Assembly (NCBI RefSeq): GCF_900167415.1
Contig: NZ_FUWU01000006.1
Span: 1-64,000 of the forward strand
Source of the DNA: Fibrobacter intestinalis
Lineage (GTDB): Bacteria; Fibrobacterota; Fibrobacteria; Fibrobacterales; Fibrobacteraceae
Reading direction: 5' to 3'
Length of the DNA: 64,000 bases
The first letter of the stretch is position 1, and every line of letters starts with the position of its first letter. The translations under genes were made by a program, and so were the position numbers. The notes below the pieces were generated by a model. It was not told the origin of the DNA, did no database searches, and saw only the letters and a program-made list of their open reading frames with translations. Below are positions 17,892 through 27,693 of the stretch, in pieces.

Positions 17892-20800
17892 ATGATGAAT
17901 AAAAAATGGAAATCTTTGGTTATGGGACTGGCCCTGCTAGTCTGTGGGGCGAATGCGGAAACGACATTCGGTAAAACGATATTTCCGCTGCGTTTCTATT
18001 CGGTGAAGAATCCCGGAGATACCGCGCTTCAGCTGGATGCCTGGAATTTGCTGGTCAAGTACAAGCTGTTTGCCCGTGGTGTCAATGGCGATGGCATTAT
18101 ATTCAAAGGACAGAATGTTTTCATTACGGATTCTGTCGGTTATTCGGGCAGCGCAACCGGCAACTTTAAAATGGGCGGAAATACTAGGCATTTTCTCGGT
18201 GGCCCAGTACTTTTTGGCGGTGTTTTTTCTAACGGAGATGGATCGGATACCTTGACGGGACCGGTTCGGTTTTTGAAGTCTTTTGATGTTTCTTCCAATG
18301 GGCGTGAACAGAACGCCTTTTATGGAAATCTCTGTTTGGACGGCGGTTATAATTCAAATACGGAGGCAGGGCTCAAAGGCAAAATTTTAAGTGCTGCGGA
18401 ATGTCAATCAACGGATCTCGTTCCCGCAGTGGACACCACTTTGGACGTTCCTACGCTGGATTCCAACGTTCAGAAAACCACAGTCTATCATTCTCCTTTG
18501 AATGCGACAAATTCCCAGACTTCGTATATCCATGTTCCGCCTTATTCGGCGACGGATTCCAATTCTTTTAATTACTTTGTCCAATCGATAAATTTTTCCA
18601 ATAACGGAAAGCTTGTCGTTGTCATGCCTCCGGGCGGGCGTCTAACCAAAATTTTTGTTAAAGAATCGATTGTCGGCCTTGGAGGATCCGACCATAACAA
18701 TATATCTGTTGCGGAAGCGTCTTCGCTGGATGATTGGAACGCCTCGAATTCGACTTGGAATACGACAAATTTGGTCAGCGTTTCTAATTCCGAGTATCAG
18801 GGCAATCTGCTTTTCTATACGCCCAACGACATCCATTTTGGCGCGGGGCAAAAGGCTATTCAGGGAACTTTCATTTCGGGCGGCACGATCAATTTTGCTC
18901 AGCATACCAATTTTGCGGGGCAGTTGCTTGCCAAGGTCATTTATATTGATGCGGATTTTTCGGCAAAAGATTTTCGCTATGTGCCTTTTGATCCGCCTGT
19001 ATTGGATATCGATCCGACGGCGATGGGTTCTGGCGTCTTTTTGGAAAACGGTGTCGCTCAGAATGTTCGAATCACCTTGTCGGATACCCCGATTACTGCA
19101 GTCGTTTTCAATTATTGCTTTGTCCTAAGCGATGTTGCGAACAGCAATGCGTCCCTTTTGGCGAACAAAGCGGATTTTGAAACTGCGGGAATGCCGATTT
19201 GTACGGTGACAAACGGCGTTGTTTCGGGGGATTCTGGAATTGTGGAGTTCAGTTCGGGAAAAACCGAACCTCGAAAACAGGTTTTGGTGACGCCGAAAAA
19301 AGACAATCTGATTGAAGGAAACGAGACTTTTAAATTGTATGTGTTCAATATGAGCGGAGCTGTTTTGAAAGGAAACAAACGCGCCGGGTATTTTTCATTG
19401 ACAGTCAAAGATGCCGATGTCAATACCGCTCCGCAATTCGATACTTCCTCGTATGAATTTAAGGAAGATGAACACAGTCCCAAGGGCGATTCTGTCGGAG
19501 TTGTTCATGCTACGGATAAGCAATCCTCCGACGTGGTGCATTATTATATAGCTTCGGGCGATACGTCGCTTTTTGGCTTGGATGCGGTGACGGGAAAAAT
19601 CACCTTGAAGAAAAATGTTCTGGATTACGAATCTAAAAAAATCGAATATACCATTTATGTGTATGCAACGGATGGTTCGTTGAATTCGGACACGATTCCT
19701 GTTGTGATTCGCGTGCAGGACATTAATGAAAAGCCGACCGCGGTTGACACGTCATTCACGGTGCTGGAAACGGCGGCGAAAGGTTTTGCCTTTGGTGTGA
19801 TTCTGGCGTCGGACCCTGACACATTGAACAAGGCAAAATTTGGGAATCTCACTTATAAATTGCTGAACGAGACGGGCGCATTTGCCATCGAATCCAAGAG
19901 CGGCAAATTCACTTTGAACAGCGCGCTCGATTACGAAGCGAAAAATTCTTATACGGTTTTGGTCGAAGTTTCGGATGCCGGCGGACTTAAGGATACGGCA
20001 AAGGTCGTCGTTCGCGTGCAGGATGTGAACGAAAAGCCGACGGTGCGCGATACGGCATTCACGGTGGCGGAAACGGTGGAGAAAGGTTTTGCTTTCGGTG
20101 TTATTCAGGCGTCGGATCCAGATATTTCAACTTCGCCTTTCGGTACGCTTTCCTATACATTGCTGAACGAGACGGGCACGTTTGCCATCGAATCCAAGAG
20201 CGGCAAATTCACTTTGAACAGCGCGCTCGATTACGAAGCGAAAAATTCTTATACGGTTTTGGTCGAAGTTTCGGATGCCGGCGGACTTAAGGATACGGCA
20301 AAGGTCGTCGTTCGCGTGCAGGATGTGAACGAAAAGCCGACGGTGCGCGATACGGCATTCACGGTGGCAGAAAACGCGGAAAAAGGAAAAACGCTTGGCC
20401 GGGTCGAAGCTTCGGATCCGGATATACTGACTCCGGCTTTTGGAACCATCTCTTATAAAGTTCTGACAGAGACGAGCGTCTTTGCGGTAGATCCCAGCAC
20501 GGGAACGGTAACGTTGAAAGGCTCTCTCGATTACGAAGCGAAAAATTCTTATACGGTTTTGGTCGAAGTTTCGGATGCCGGTGGACTCAAGGATACGGCA
20601 ACGGTCATTGTTCAGGTGCTGAATGTAAATGAAAGGCCTGTGATTCAAAATGTGACTGTTTATATCGATGAAGAATGTCGCGGCTGTGCCGCTTCGACAA
20701 ATGTGTCTGCCGCCGATCCGGACGGCGATCCTTTGCATTTCTCTGTGCAAAAGGATACCAGCGGTCTTTTCCAAATTGATTCTGTAACGGGAAGAATTTC

Positions 20801-22844
20801 TTTGAAAAAAGATGAAATTCTGGATTACGAAAAGGATTCGGTATATTCCATTTCAGTTGTTGTTTCGGATCCGGATGGACTCAAAGATACGGCTTCTGTA
20901 ACGATTCGGGTTCGCAATGTCTTGGAAACAGTGGAAATCACTTATGCGGAATCGGGGGATTCCTGTTGGGTTAAACCGGACACGATTTATACGAATAATC
21001 CGAAGACTTACATCAAATGGACGACTCCGAGAGGAGAATTGGACAGCACGGTTGTTGCTAGCGAAGGCAAGAATGTGGTGAAAGTTTCCTATCAGGATGG
21101 TTTCGCGCAAGTCGTCATCTTCTTGAGTACGAAAATTCCGGAAGTCTCGGTAAGTGCGTCCAATGATAAAACGGGCGACCCAAGCGGCGTAACTATTGTG
21201 GAACAGAAAGATGCTGATGATACCGCCAGTTACATTCGTTCCAATACGGCTCTTGTCACCGTTGTTGTTTCGGATTCTTCGGATGGTAAGGTTGTTCAAA
21301 GCGAGTCCGCCTTTAAGGTGGAATTGGACACAGCGACAGTCACAAAATCGCAAATCGAAACTGCGGAAAAGACGGTGGGGAAAGTCACTCTTGTCGATGA
21401 ATCGGATTTGTCGCCGAGTGTGACCGTAAGCCATTCCGTTGTCGGTACAAATCGCATTCAGGTAAGCTATCTGGATACGACTTCAAAAGGAACAATTGTC
21501 AAAGTGTCGTATTGGACGGATGCCGATGGCAAGCGTCTGGTCGATGAAAATGGCGAAGAATTTTACGAAGTCGCCTACACTTACAAAGATATCGATGGAA
21601 AACAGGTGACGCTTTCCTATACGGTTGACGCTTTGGGAACAGTGAAAACGGATTCTGATGGAAATGTACTTTACTCGGTCAGCTATACGAAAACGGCAAT
21701 GGGAGCCGATGTGCATTCTTCTTATGAAGTGCTCATTTCTTATCAGGTTAATTCAAAAGGCGTTCATGTGACGGATTCTGACGGCAATATGATTTACAAT
21801 GTCGCTTATACGTTCACGAATTCTTACGGCAATTCGGCTACGGCGACTACAGCGATTATTGTGGATACAAATCCGCCAAAGGTTAAAATCCTTTCTCCGG
21901 AGAATCTGCTTGTAACGAGCAATGTTTCTGTTGCCGTCAAGTGGGTGGTCAATGATATTGAACAAGACACATTGCAGTATCAGGGCTTAAACGAAGGAAA
22001 GAATCTCATTGTTCGGACTTATCGCGATAAGGCTGGAAATGAAACCTCGGACACGGTTGTGGTGATTTTGAAAGCGGGTAAATTGATTAACGTGGAAATG
22101 GAAAACACTCTTGTTTCTTCGGATCCGAAGCGGGTCGATAAATTTACGGCAGCTTCAAACAGTGAGCCGGGAACTTCTTTCGCTTTGAGTGTTATGAATG
22201 TGAAAACCGGAAAAGAAGAAGAGACTCAGGCGGGTTCTAAAGGCGGAGTTTCTCCGGGTTCATTTAAAGAACCTTATGAGGGACTTTCGGGTGAGCATTT
22301 GGGTTCGACACTTCACATTACGGCGCAAGCTCCAGCTGTAGATCAGACGGGAACATCTTCGACTCTTTCGAGTATTTTGGAAAACGGGTATGTTTCTTTG
22401 GATAGCGGTGGCGGCTGGAACCGTAAAAAAATAGAAGTCCATGATTTTATAGAAAACCATTGTTCTGTGGATTTCCAAAAAGCCTATGATTCTTTAGGAG
22501 CCGCTGCCAGTCTTTATACGACGACAATCCATCTTCGGATTTGGTTCTTCACGACTTTGGGTGACTACGTAAGCGATTACAGCTTTAAACAAAACATCTC
22601 TACGGAGCATATCGATGCGACGGGAGGAATCCAGCTGTATTTTGAATTGAAACCGGATGAAGAGGGCTATTTAAAAGCCCAGGATGGACGTAAACTTGGT
22701 ACGGGAACATACATCTATAAATCGGATGTTAAAATCCGTTCGGTTTTGCAATGCGACTTGCCCGATTTGAAACGCGGCTCTATCCGTCGGGATGACGACA
22801 ATATCCTCACAAAATGGGGCTATCGACGCCCAGACGTCAAGTAA
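17892..22844 (+). CDS. Giant cadherin-repeat surface protein (1650 aa)
   Basis: A secreted adhesin-like protein. Signal peptide 1-23 (ends CGANAET). Residues ~30-370 resemble choice-of-anchor-A/collagen-binding-type N-terminal domains. A Calx-beta-like segment follows (~375-510). About five cadherin repeats of ~100 aa (~511-1014) come next, with the Ca-binding signatures DxNExP (DINEKP, DVNEKP, NVNERP) and LDYE. Then there is an Ig-like region with YTYKDIDGK/DSDGN repeats (~1190-1310). The last ~125 residues share the FlgD-Ig-like end (LGDYVSDYSF, DGRKLGTGTY) and KWGYRR tail with the proteins at 1541 and 4241. Adhesion is inferred from the domains. It ends 4 nt from the convergent recQ. Confidence 0.82.
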   Translation: MMNKKWKSLVMGLALLVCGANAETTFGKTIFPLRFYSVKNPGDTALQLDAWNLLVKYKLFARGVNGDGIIFKGQNVFITDSVGYSGSATGNFKMGGNTRHFLGGPVLFGGVFSNGDGSDTLTGPVRFLKSFDVSSNGREQNAFYGNLCLDGGYNSNTEAGLKGKILSAAECQSTDLVPAVDTTLDVPTLDSNVQKTTVYHSPLNATNSQTSYIHVPPYSATDSNSFNYFVQSINFSNNGKLVVVMPPGGRLTKIFVKESIVGLGGSDHNNISVAEASSLDDWNASNSTWNTTNLVSVSNSEYQGNLLFYTPNDIHFGAGQKAIQGTFISGGTINFAQHTNFAGQLLAKVIYIDADFSAKDFRYVPFDPPVLDIDPTAMGSGVFLENGVAQNVRITLSDTPITAVVFNYCFVLSDVANSNASLLANKADFETAGMPICTVTNGVVSGDSGIVEFSSGKTEPRKQVLVTPKKDNLIEGNETFKLYVFNMSGAVLKGNKRAGYFSLTVKDADVNTAPQFDTSSYEFKEDEHSPKGDSVGVVHATDKQSSDVVHYYIASGDTSLFGLDAVTGKITLKKNVLDYESKKIEYTIYVYATDGSLNSDTIPVVIRVQDINEKPTAVDTSFTVLETAAKGFAFGVILASDPDTLNKAKFGNLTYKLLNETGAFAIESKSGKFTLNSALDYEAKNSYTVLVEVSDAGGLKDTAKVVVRVQDVNEKPTVRDTAFTVAETVEKGFAFGVIQASDPDISTSPFGTLSYTLLNETGTFAIESKSGKFTLNSALDYEAKNSYTVLVEVSDAGGLKDTAKVVVRVQDVNEKPTVRDTAFTVAENAEKGKTLGRVEASDPDILTPAFGTISYKVLTETSVFAVDPSTGTVTLKGSLDYEAKNSYTVLVEVSDAGGLKDTATVIVQVLNVNERPVIQNVTVYIDEECRGCAASTNVSAADPDGDPLHFSVQKDTSGLFQIDSVTGRISLKKDEILDYEKDSVYSISVVVSDPDGLKDTASVTIRVRNVLETVEITYAESGDSCWVKPDTIYTNNPKTYIKWTTPRGELDSTVVASEGKNVVKVSYQDGFAQVVIFLSTKIPEVSVSASNDKTGDPSGVTIVEQKDADDTASYIRSNTALVTVVVSDSSDGKVVQSESAFKVELDTATVTKSQIETAEKTVGKVTLVDESDLSPSVTVSHSVVGTNRIQVSYLDTTSKGTIVKVSYWTDADGKRLVDENGEEFYEVAYTYKDIDGKQVTLSYTVDALGTVKTDSDGNVLYSVSYTKTAMGADVHSSYEVLISYQVNSKGVHVTDSDGNMIYNVAYTFTNSYGNSATATTAIIVDTNPPKVKILSPENLLVTSNVSVAVKWVVNDIEQDTLQYQGLNEGKNLIVRTYRDKAGNETSDTVVVILKAGKLINVEMENTLVSSDPKRVDKFTAASNSEPGTSFALSVMNVKTGKEEETQAGSKGGVSPGSFKEPYEGLSGEHLGSTLHITAQAPAVDQTGTSSTLSSILENGYVSLDSGGGWNRKKIEVHDFIENHCSVDFQKAYDSLGAAASLYTTTIHLRIWFFTTLGDYVSDYSFKQNISTEHIDATGGIQLYFELKPDEEGYLKAQDGRKLGTGTYIYKSDVKIRSVLQCDLPDLKRGSIRRDDDNILTKWGYRRPDVK
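19881..20581 (+). repeat. 300-bp tandem repeats in the cadherin region
   Basis: 188 nt at 19881-20068 recur without a mismatch at 20181-20368, exactly 300 bp apart. A third copy shares at least 55 nt (20526-20580, 600 bp after 19926-19980). Each unit is one cadherin domain. Identity at silent sites points to recent duplication or gene conversion. Confidence 0.95.
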
Positions 22845-22848
22845 CGTT

Positions 22849-24669
22849 TTATAACAGCTGGCAGATTTTCTGAACGAAAATCTGCCCGTATTTTTTGAGC
22901 TTGAACGAACCGATTCCGGGAATATCGGCAAATTCTTCCATGCAGATGGGCTTTTGGCGTACGATTTCTGAAAGGACTTTGTCGTTGAAAATCATATATG
23001 CCGGAACATCTTCTTTTTGGGCCAGTTCCATGCGGATCTGACGCAGTTCTTGAAAAAGAAAATCGTCTTTGCAGGAAGGTCTGGATTTTTCGACGGGAAA
23101 CGGCTTGGAAAGTTCTTCTTGTTCGCGAATCAATGCCAGTTCAATTTTCCTCTTGCCAAAAAGGATGTCCTTTCCGAAAGGCGTAATGGATAAATGCTGG
23201 CTGGGTGCGTAGCTTTTTTCAATGGCTCCCAAATGAATGAGCTGCATCAGATAGGCAGCCCACTTGGCGGTCGGAGTCGTTTTTCCAACTCCAAAAGTTT
23301 TTAATGCGTCGTAGTGCTTTTCTAGAATTGCCGCGTGGCGTTTTCCGCAGAGGATATCGATGATGGTTTGAGAGTTCTCTTTTTCGTGGGTGCGAAAAAT
23401 GGCGGACAAGGCTTTTTGGGCAAGGATGCTTCCGTCAAAACGCTTGGGCGGGTGTTCGCAAATGTCGCAGTTGTTGCAGTCGTGGTCAAAAGTTTCCCCG
23501 AAATAGCTCAAGAGAATGCGCCGACGGCAAATGGGGCTTGTCGCATAATGTTCTATGCGGTGCAATTTTTCAATTTGAAGTTCTTGTTCTCCGCTTTCTT
23601 CCGCAAATTTGGCCAGCTGAACCATATCGCTGTCGGAATAAAAAAGGAGAGTGTCCGAAGGCATTCCGTCCCGTCCGGCTCTTCCGATTTCCTGGTAATA
23701 GCCTTCCATATTTTTGGGAGTGTTGAAGTGGATAACAAAGCGGATGTCGGGCTTGTCGATTCCCATTCCAAAAGCCGTTGTTGCACAGATGATTTGGATG
23801 CGGTCGTGCAAAAAATCTTCTTGTATGCGGATGCGTTCTTCGGTTTCCAGGCCGGCGTGGTATGCGGCAACCCGAAAGCCGTTTTGCGAAAGTTCTTTGG
23901 CGACGGATTCCGTTCCTCGTCGAGAAAGGCAATAGATGATTCCGGATTCCCTTTTGTGGTTTTGAATGAAACGGATGATTTGCTGTATTTTTTCGCGCTT
24001 GCGATAATTGACCTTTACCGCTAAATGGAGATTGGGCCTGTTAAAGCTGGAAAGAATCGTATTTTCTTTAGGGATGGAAAGCTGTTCGAGAATATCATTG
24101 CGCGTTGCAGAATCGGCGGTGGCGGTTAGGGCAAGCAGTGGAATCTGGGGAAATTGTGTACGCAGAGCATGCAATTCGGCATATTCGGGGCGAAAATCGT
24201 GTCCCCATTGAGAAATGCAATGCGCTTCGTCGATGGCGAATAGCGAAATTTTTATTTTGGGCAGCAGCTGGTGCATTTCAAAATGAATGCGTTCTGGTGA
24301 GAGGTAAAGCAATTTTAGCTTGCCTTGTATGGCTTCGCTTCGAATCCGTGCGCTCTCTTCTTTGGAAAGTTGGCTGTTGAGCGCTGCGGCGGCAACTCCG
24401 TTTTCTCGCAGGTTGTCCACCTGGTCTTTCATAAGGGCGAGCAAGGGAGAAACCACGATGCAAGTTCCCGGATTTACCAGCGCGGGAATCTGGTAGCAAA
24501 TCGATTTTCCACCGCCGGTTGGCAAGAGGGCTAGCGTGTCTTTATTTTCAAAAATCTGGCGAATAACGGCTTCTTGCGCAGGACGGAAAGAGGTGAAGCC
24601 AAAGATTTCTTTGAGTTGCTTTTGTGCTAAAATCCAACGGTTTTCAGAACGGGTCATTTCAGTTGCCAT
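22849..24669 (-). CDS. recQ: ATP-dependent DNA helicase RecQ
   Basis: Superfamily 2 3'-5' helicase for recombination and repair, about 606 aa. Seen: SFRPAQ start, Walker A PTGGGKS, DEAH box IDEAHCISQWGHDFRPEY, motif VI QEIGRAGRDG, a zinc-binding Cys cluster (CRRRILLSYFGE...CNNCDIC) and a C-terminal HRDC domain ending KKYGQIFVQKI. All three RecQ parts (helicase, RQC, HRDC) are present. The start is not certain: ATG 24669 gives MATEMTRSEN; ATGs at 24657 and 24705 are alternatives, and none has a clear ribosome site. It lies downstream of the htpG terminator. Confidence 0.92.
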   Translation of the reverse strand: MATEMTRSENRWILAQKQLKEIFGFTSFRPAQEAVIRQIFENKDTLALLPTGGGKSICYQIPALVNPGTCIVVSPLLALMKDQVDNLRENGVAAAALNSQLSKEESARIRSEAIQGKLKLLYLSPERIHFEMHQLLPKIKISLFAIDEAHCISQWGHDFRPEYAELHALRTQFPQIPLLALTATADSATRNDILEQLSIPKENTILSSFNRPNLHLAVKVNYRKREKIQQIIRFIQNHKRESGIIYCLSRRGTESVAKELSQNGFRVAAYHAGLETEERIRIQEDFLHDRIQIICATTAFGMGIDKPDIRFVIHFNTPKNMEGYYQEIGRAGRDGMPSDTLLFYSDSDMVQLAKFAEESGEQELQIEKLHRIEHYATSPICRRRILLSYFGETFDHDCNNCDICEHPPKRFDGSILAQKALSAIFRTHEKENSQTIIDILCGKRHAAILEKHYDALKTFGVGKTTPTAKWAAYLMQLIHLGAIEKSYAPSQHLSITPFGKDILFGKRKIELALIREQEELSKPFPVEKSRPSCKDDFLFQELRQIRMELAQKEDVPAYMIFNDKVLSEIVRQKPICMEEFADIPGIGSFKLKKYGQIFVQKICQLL

Positions 24670-24727
24670 AAGGTATGTTGAAAGGAGGTGCTTTATTTCT
24701 GCCATTTTGCGCAATGGCGGTCTGCTT

Positions 24728-24766
24728 AAAAAAATGCCGCCTTATATAGAAATATAAGACGGCATT
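24728..24766 (-). terminator. Terminator of htpG
   Basis: A stem of 7+7 bp with one mismatch (24733-24747 with 52-66) and a 4-nt loop, followed on the minus strand by seven Ts (24734-24728). It sits between the htpG stop and recQ. Confidence 0.85.
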
Positions 24767-24787
24767 GTGTGTTTGTATTTTTGACGA

Positions 24788-26671
24788 TTAGTGAATTTGG
24801 GCGGAAAGCAGCTTTGTGATGGCTTGAACGTATTCTCCCGGATTTTCCAGTTGGGAACCTTCGGCAAGAACCGCTTGTCCATAAAGGGCTTTCGGCCAGT
24901 CTTCCAGGGCTTCCTTATTGGCTGTTTTGTCCTTGAGCATTTTGCAAATCGGATGATTCGGATTGATTTCCAGAATGCGCTTGGACTTGGTGACTCCCTG
25001 TCCCATGGCGGCCATCATGCGTTCCATGTGGTGGCTCATTGCGGCTTCGTCGGTGACGAGGCAGCAGGGGCTGTCTTTCAGACGGCTGGACACCCGGACT
25101 TCCTTGATGTTTGCGTCCAAGATTTTTTGCAATTCGCTGCAAAGATCCTTGTATTCCGCTTTGGAAGCTTCTTCCGACTTTTTTTCCTCTTCGGTCTTTT
25201 CGAAATCCACGTCTCCCCGGCTGATGTCGTGGAATTTTTTCCCTTCAAATTCGGTGAGGGCGTTCATCATAAATTCGTCAATCGGATCGGAAAGGAGCAG
25301 GACTTCAAAATTCTTGTTCTTGTAGGCTTCGAGAATCGGGCTTGCTGAAATCGCTTCTTTGTTTTCGCCGATGAGGAAGTAGATTTCCTTCTGTTCCTTC
25401 GGCATATTTTTCACGTATTCTTCAAGGTTTGTGAACTTGTCGCCGGATTTTGTCGATTTGAAAAGCGTAAGCTTTTTGAGTTCGTCCAAGTGTTCCCAGT
25501 TCATGTAGAAGCCTTCCTTGAGAACCATGCCGAGCTCTTTCCACCAGGCTTCGTATTTTTCCCGATTCTGGGTCTGCATTTCGGAAAGTTTGTCGAGAAC
25601 GTCCTTGATGACGCGTTTGCGAATCGTCGTGATGATTTTGTTCGACTGGAGAATTTCACGGGAGACGTTCAGCGGCAGATCTTCGGAATCGACGACGCCG
25701 CGCACAAAGCGGAGCCACGGCGGGAGCAAATCCTTGCAGTCGTCCATGATGAAGACTTTTTTGACATACAGTTTTAGCCCGTTGATGCGGTCGTTCTGCC
25801 AGATGTTGAACGGTGCTTTGGAAGGAATATAAGTCAGCGTCCAGAATTCCTGGGAACCTTCGGCGTGGGAGTGCTTCCAGGCCAGAGGCTCGCCGCCTTC
25901 GTGGGAAACCGTCGCGTAAAAATCCTTGTATTGCTGTTCGGAAATTTCTTTTTCGCTTTGACGCCAAAGAGCGGGCTTGTCGTTCAGGCGCGTCGGTTCT
26001 TTTGTCTCCATTTCGCCTTTGTCGTTTTTCGTCGGCTCGTGGTGCAGGAAAATGCCGTAGGAAACGAACTCGCTGTATTTGCGGACGATGGATTCCACGC
26101 TCCATTCCGAGGAAAATTCCTGGAAGTCTTCGCCGTCTTTCAAGTAGAGGGTGATTTTTGTGCCGACTTCCTGCTTGGGCATATCGGAAATTTCGTAGGA
26201 ACCCGTTCCGTCCGAACTCCAAAGATAGCCGGATTCTTCGCCGGCTTTGCGTGAAAGCACTTCGACTTTGTTTGCGACCATAAAGGCGGAATAAAAGCCG
26301 ACGCCGAACTGTCCGATTAAATCCACGCTGGATTTGTCGGCGTCTTTCAGATTTTGCACAAAGTGCTTGGTGCCGCTGCGGGCGATGGTGCCGAGACAGC
26401 TTATCAGATCTTCCTTGTTCATGCCGATTCCGTTGTCTTCGACGGTCAGCGTTTTGTTGGTGCTGTTTACGGAAAGATCGATTTGCAGCTGGGTGCCGAT
26501 GGGGAGCAGACTCGCGTCGGAAAGGGAGAGGAAGCGGCGTTTGTCAAGGGCGTCTGCGGCGTTGGAAATCAGCTCGCGGAGAAAGATTTCCTTGTTGCTG
26601 TACAAGGAGTGGATCATCAAATGTAGCAGGTCTTGAACTTCGGTTTGAAATTCTTTTTTTTCGGTTGCCAT
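24788..26671 (-). CDS. htpG: Molecular chaperone HtpG (Hsp90)
   Basis: Cytosolic Hsp90 chaperone, 627 aa (normal length). The N-terminal ATPase domain has FLRELISNAADALDK, DNGIGM and IGQFGVGFYSAFMVA. The middle domain has the VKKVFIMDD and SREILQ motifs. The C-terminal dimerisation domain is complete. Transcription starts from a TATAAA box (26693-26688), and the leader has a GGAG ribosome site. A perfect palindrome covers the expected -35 region. Confidence 0.97.
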   Translation of the reverse strand: MATEKKEFQTEVQDLLHLMIHSLYSNKEIFLRELISNAADALDKRRFLSLSDASLLPIGTQLQIDLSVNSTNKTLTVEDNGIGMNKEDLISCLGTIARSGTKHFVQNLKDADKSSVDLIGQFGVGFYSAFMVANKVEVLSRKAGEESGYLWSSDGTGSYEISDMPKQEVGTKITLYLKDGEDFQEFSSEWSVESIVRKYSEFVSYGIFLHHEPTKNDKGEMETKEPTRLNDKPALWRQSEKEISEQQYKDFYATVSHEGGEPLAWKHSHAEGSQEFWTLTYIPSKAPFNIWQNDRINGLKLYVKKVFIMDDCKDLLPPWLRFVRGVVDSEDLPLNVSREILQSNKIITTIRKRVIKDVLDKLSEMQTQNREKYEAWWKELGMVLKEGFYMNWEHLDELKKLTLFKSTKSGDKFTNLEEYVKNMPKEQKEIYFLIGENKEAISASPILEAYKNKNFEVLLLSDPIDEFMMNALTEFEGKKFHDISRGDVDFEKTEEEKKSEEASKAEYKDLCSELQKILDANIKEVRVSSRLKDSPCCLVTDEAAMSHHMERMMAAMGQGVTKSKRILEINPNHPICKMLKDKTANKEALEDWPKALYGQAVLAEGSQLENPGEYVQAITKLLSAQIH

Positions 26672-26702
26672 GTTCTAGTGTCTCCATTTTATACGGTGCA
26701 GC

Positions 26703-26717
26703 GTTTCAAAATGAAAC
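26703..26717. promoter_or_regulatory. Palindrome over the htpG promoter
   Basis: GTTTCA-AAA-TGAAAC, a perfect 6-bp inverted repeat with a 3-nt spacer, centred 10-25 nt upstream of the htpG TATAAA box. It covers the expected -35 position and looks like a repressor operator. The rest of 26718-27027 is GC-rich intergenic sequence with a small GTGC-GAA-GCAC hairpin and no supportable gene. Confidence 0.5.
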
Positions 26718-27027
26718 ATTACGCCGGGTTCTTGTTGATTTCGCGAATGAATATGCAATAACCGTGCCAATCATATTGTTGCTTGGGTGGGCGATTCCCC
26801 GGCTTTTCCGTTTTGAAAGCCTGCGCGGGAAAATATTTTTTTGCTTTATCGCGTGAGGCATGCGGAGGGTGGCGCGGGATTTGCCTTGGAAAATTTCGCG
26901 CCCAGTGCGAAGCACCGACTGGAAGGTAGCCCGTAGCTCGCCGACCCGCAAGGCGGGGCACGCCCAAGTTTTTTCAAATTTTCATTTCGCCCGATTTTCA
27001 CCTTGGCAAAAGAATCCATTTGGGAAC

Positions 27028-27693
27028 TTATTTTTTCCAGATGCCGATGATGCTTCGGTTCGGGCGGAGTGTCAGCCAGAATGTCGGGCCGATGAGAATC
27101 AGATCGCGGATGAGGGCGGTCCACGCTTCGCTTTTGCTTTGCGCGCCTTCCAGTTCAAAGCAGCCGCAGGTGATTCCTAAATCCAGGGCGAGCGCCCAGG
27201 TCAGCGCGATGATGAACGAGACGAACATCCAGAAAATGGCCAGGGCGGATTCCTTGATGAATGGCGTAAAAATCATGGCAAGCCCGAACCACAATTCAAA
27301 TTGCGGATAGACCAGACCGAAAAAATTGTTGATGAAGTCCGGCAAGAACTGATACTGCGCGACCAGGGTGGCGAATTGCTTGGGATCCTGGATTTTAAAA
27401 ATGCTCGCGAAGACGAACATGCCGCCGATGCCGATTCGGAACAGGGTTTCCAGACCTTTGATGGTAAAATCCTTGTCCTTTCTGTAGGCGGGGACGACGA
27501 ACAATATGCCGAGCGCCAGCGAAGCCAATCCAACGTGGATATTGTATTTCCAGATTTTGGGGAATTTTTCAATGAGAAATTCTTTATCGGTAAAAGTCAA
27601 AAAGGATTCCGGGAATGCGACTTCGGCGACGGAAACGGCGACAAGAAAAGTGGCAATCAGCAGGAGAGCGGCGGCAAAAATGTGCTTGCGCAT
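27028..27693 (-). CDS. MauE/DoxX-like membrane protein
   Basis: A 221-aa integral membrane protein with about five helices. The stretch FKIQDPKQFATLVAQYQFLP, followed by NNFFGLVYPQFELWFGLAMI, is typical of MauE/DoxX-family proteins. These are thought to act in membrane redox or disulfide handling; the function in this lineage is unknown. A CGC pair (LGITCGCFE) near the C-terminus may be redox active. ATG 27693 has a strong GGAGGG ribosome site. The stop of the small upstream gene overlaps this ATG (TAATG), so the two are coupled. Confidence 0.8.
   Translation of the reverse strand: MRKHIFAAALLLIATFLVAVSVAEVAFPESFLTFTDKEFLIEKFPKIWKYNIHVGLASLALGILFVVPAYRKDKDFTIKGLETLFRIGIGGMFVFASIFKIQDPKQFATLVAQYQFLPDFINNFFGLVYPQFELWFGLAMIFTPFIKESALAIFWMFVSFIIALTWALALDLGITCGCFELEGAQSKSEAWTALIRDLILIGPTFWLTLRPNRSIIGIWKK

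Noticed and set aside
19881-20581. CRISPR-like array
   Set aside because: The period is 300 bp and every unit is in-frame cadherin coding sequence.
26846-27027. Gene in the GC-rich gap between htpG and the MauE-like gene
   Set aside because: All frames give Arg/Pro/Ser-rich translation without start signals or motifs.
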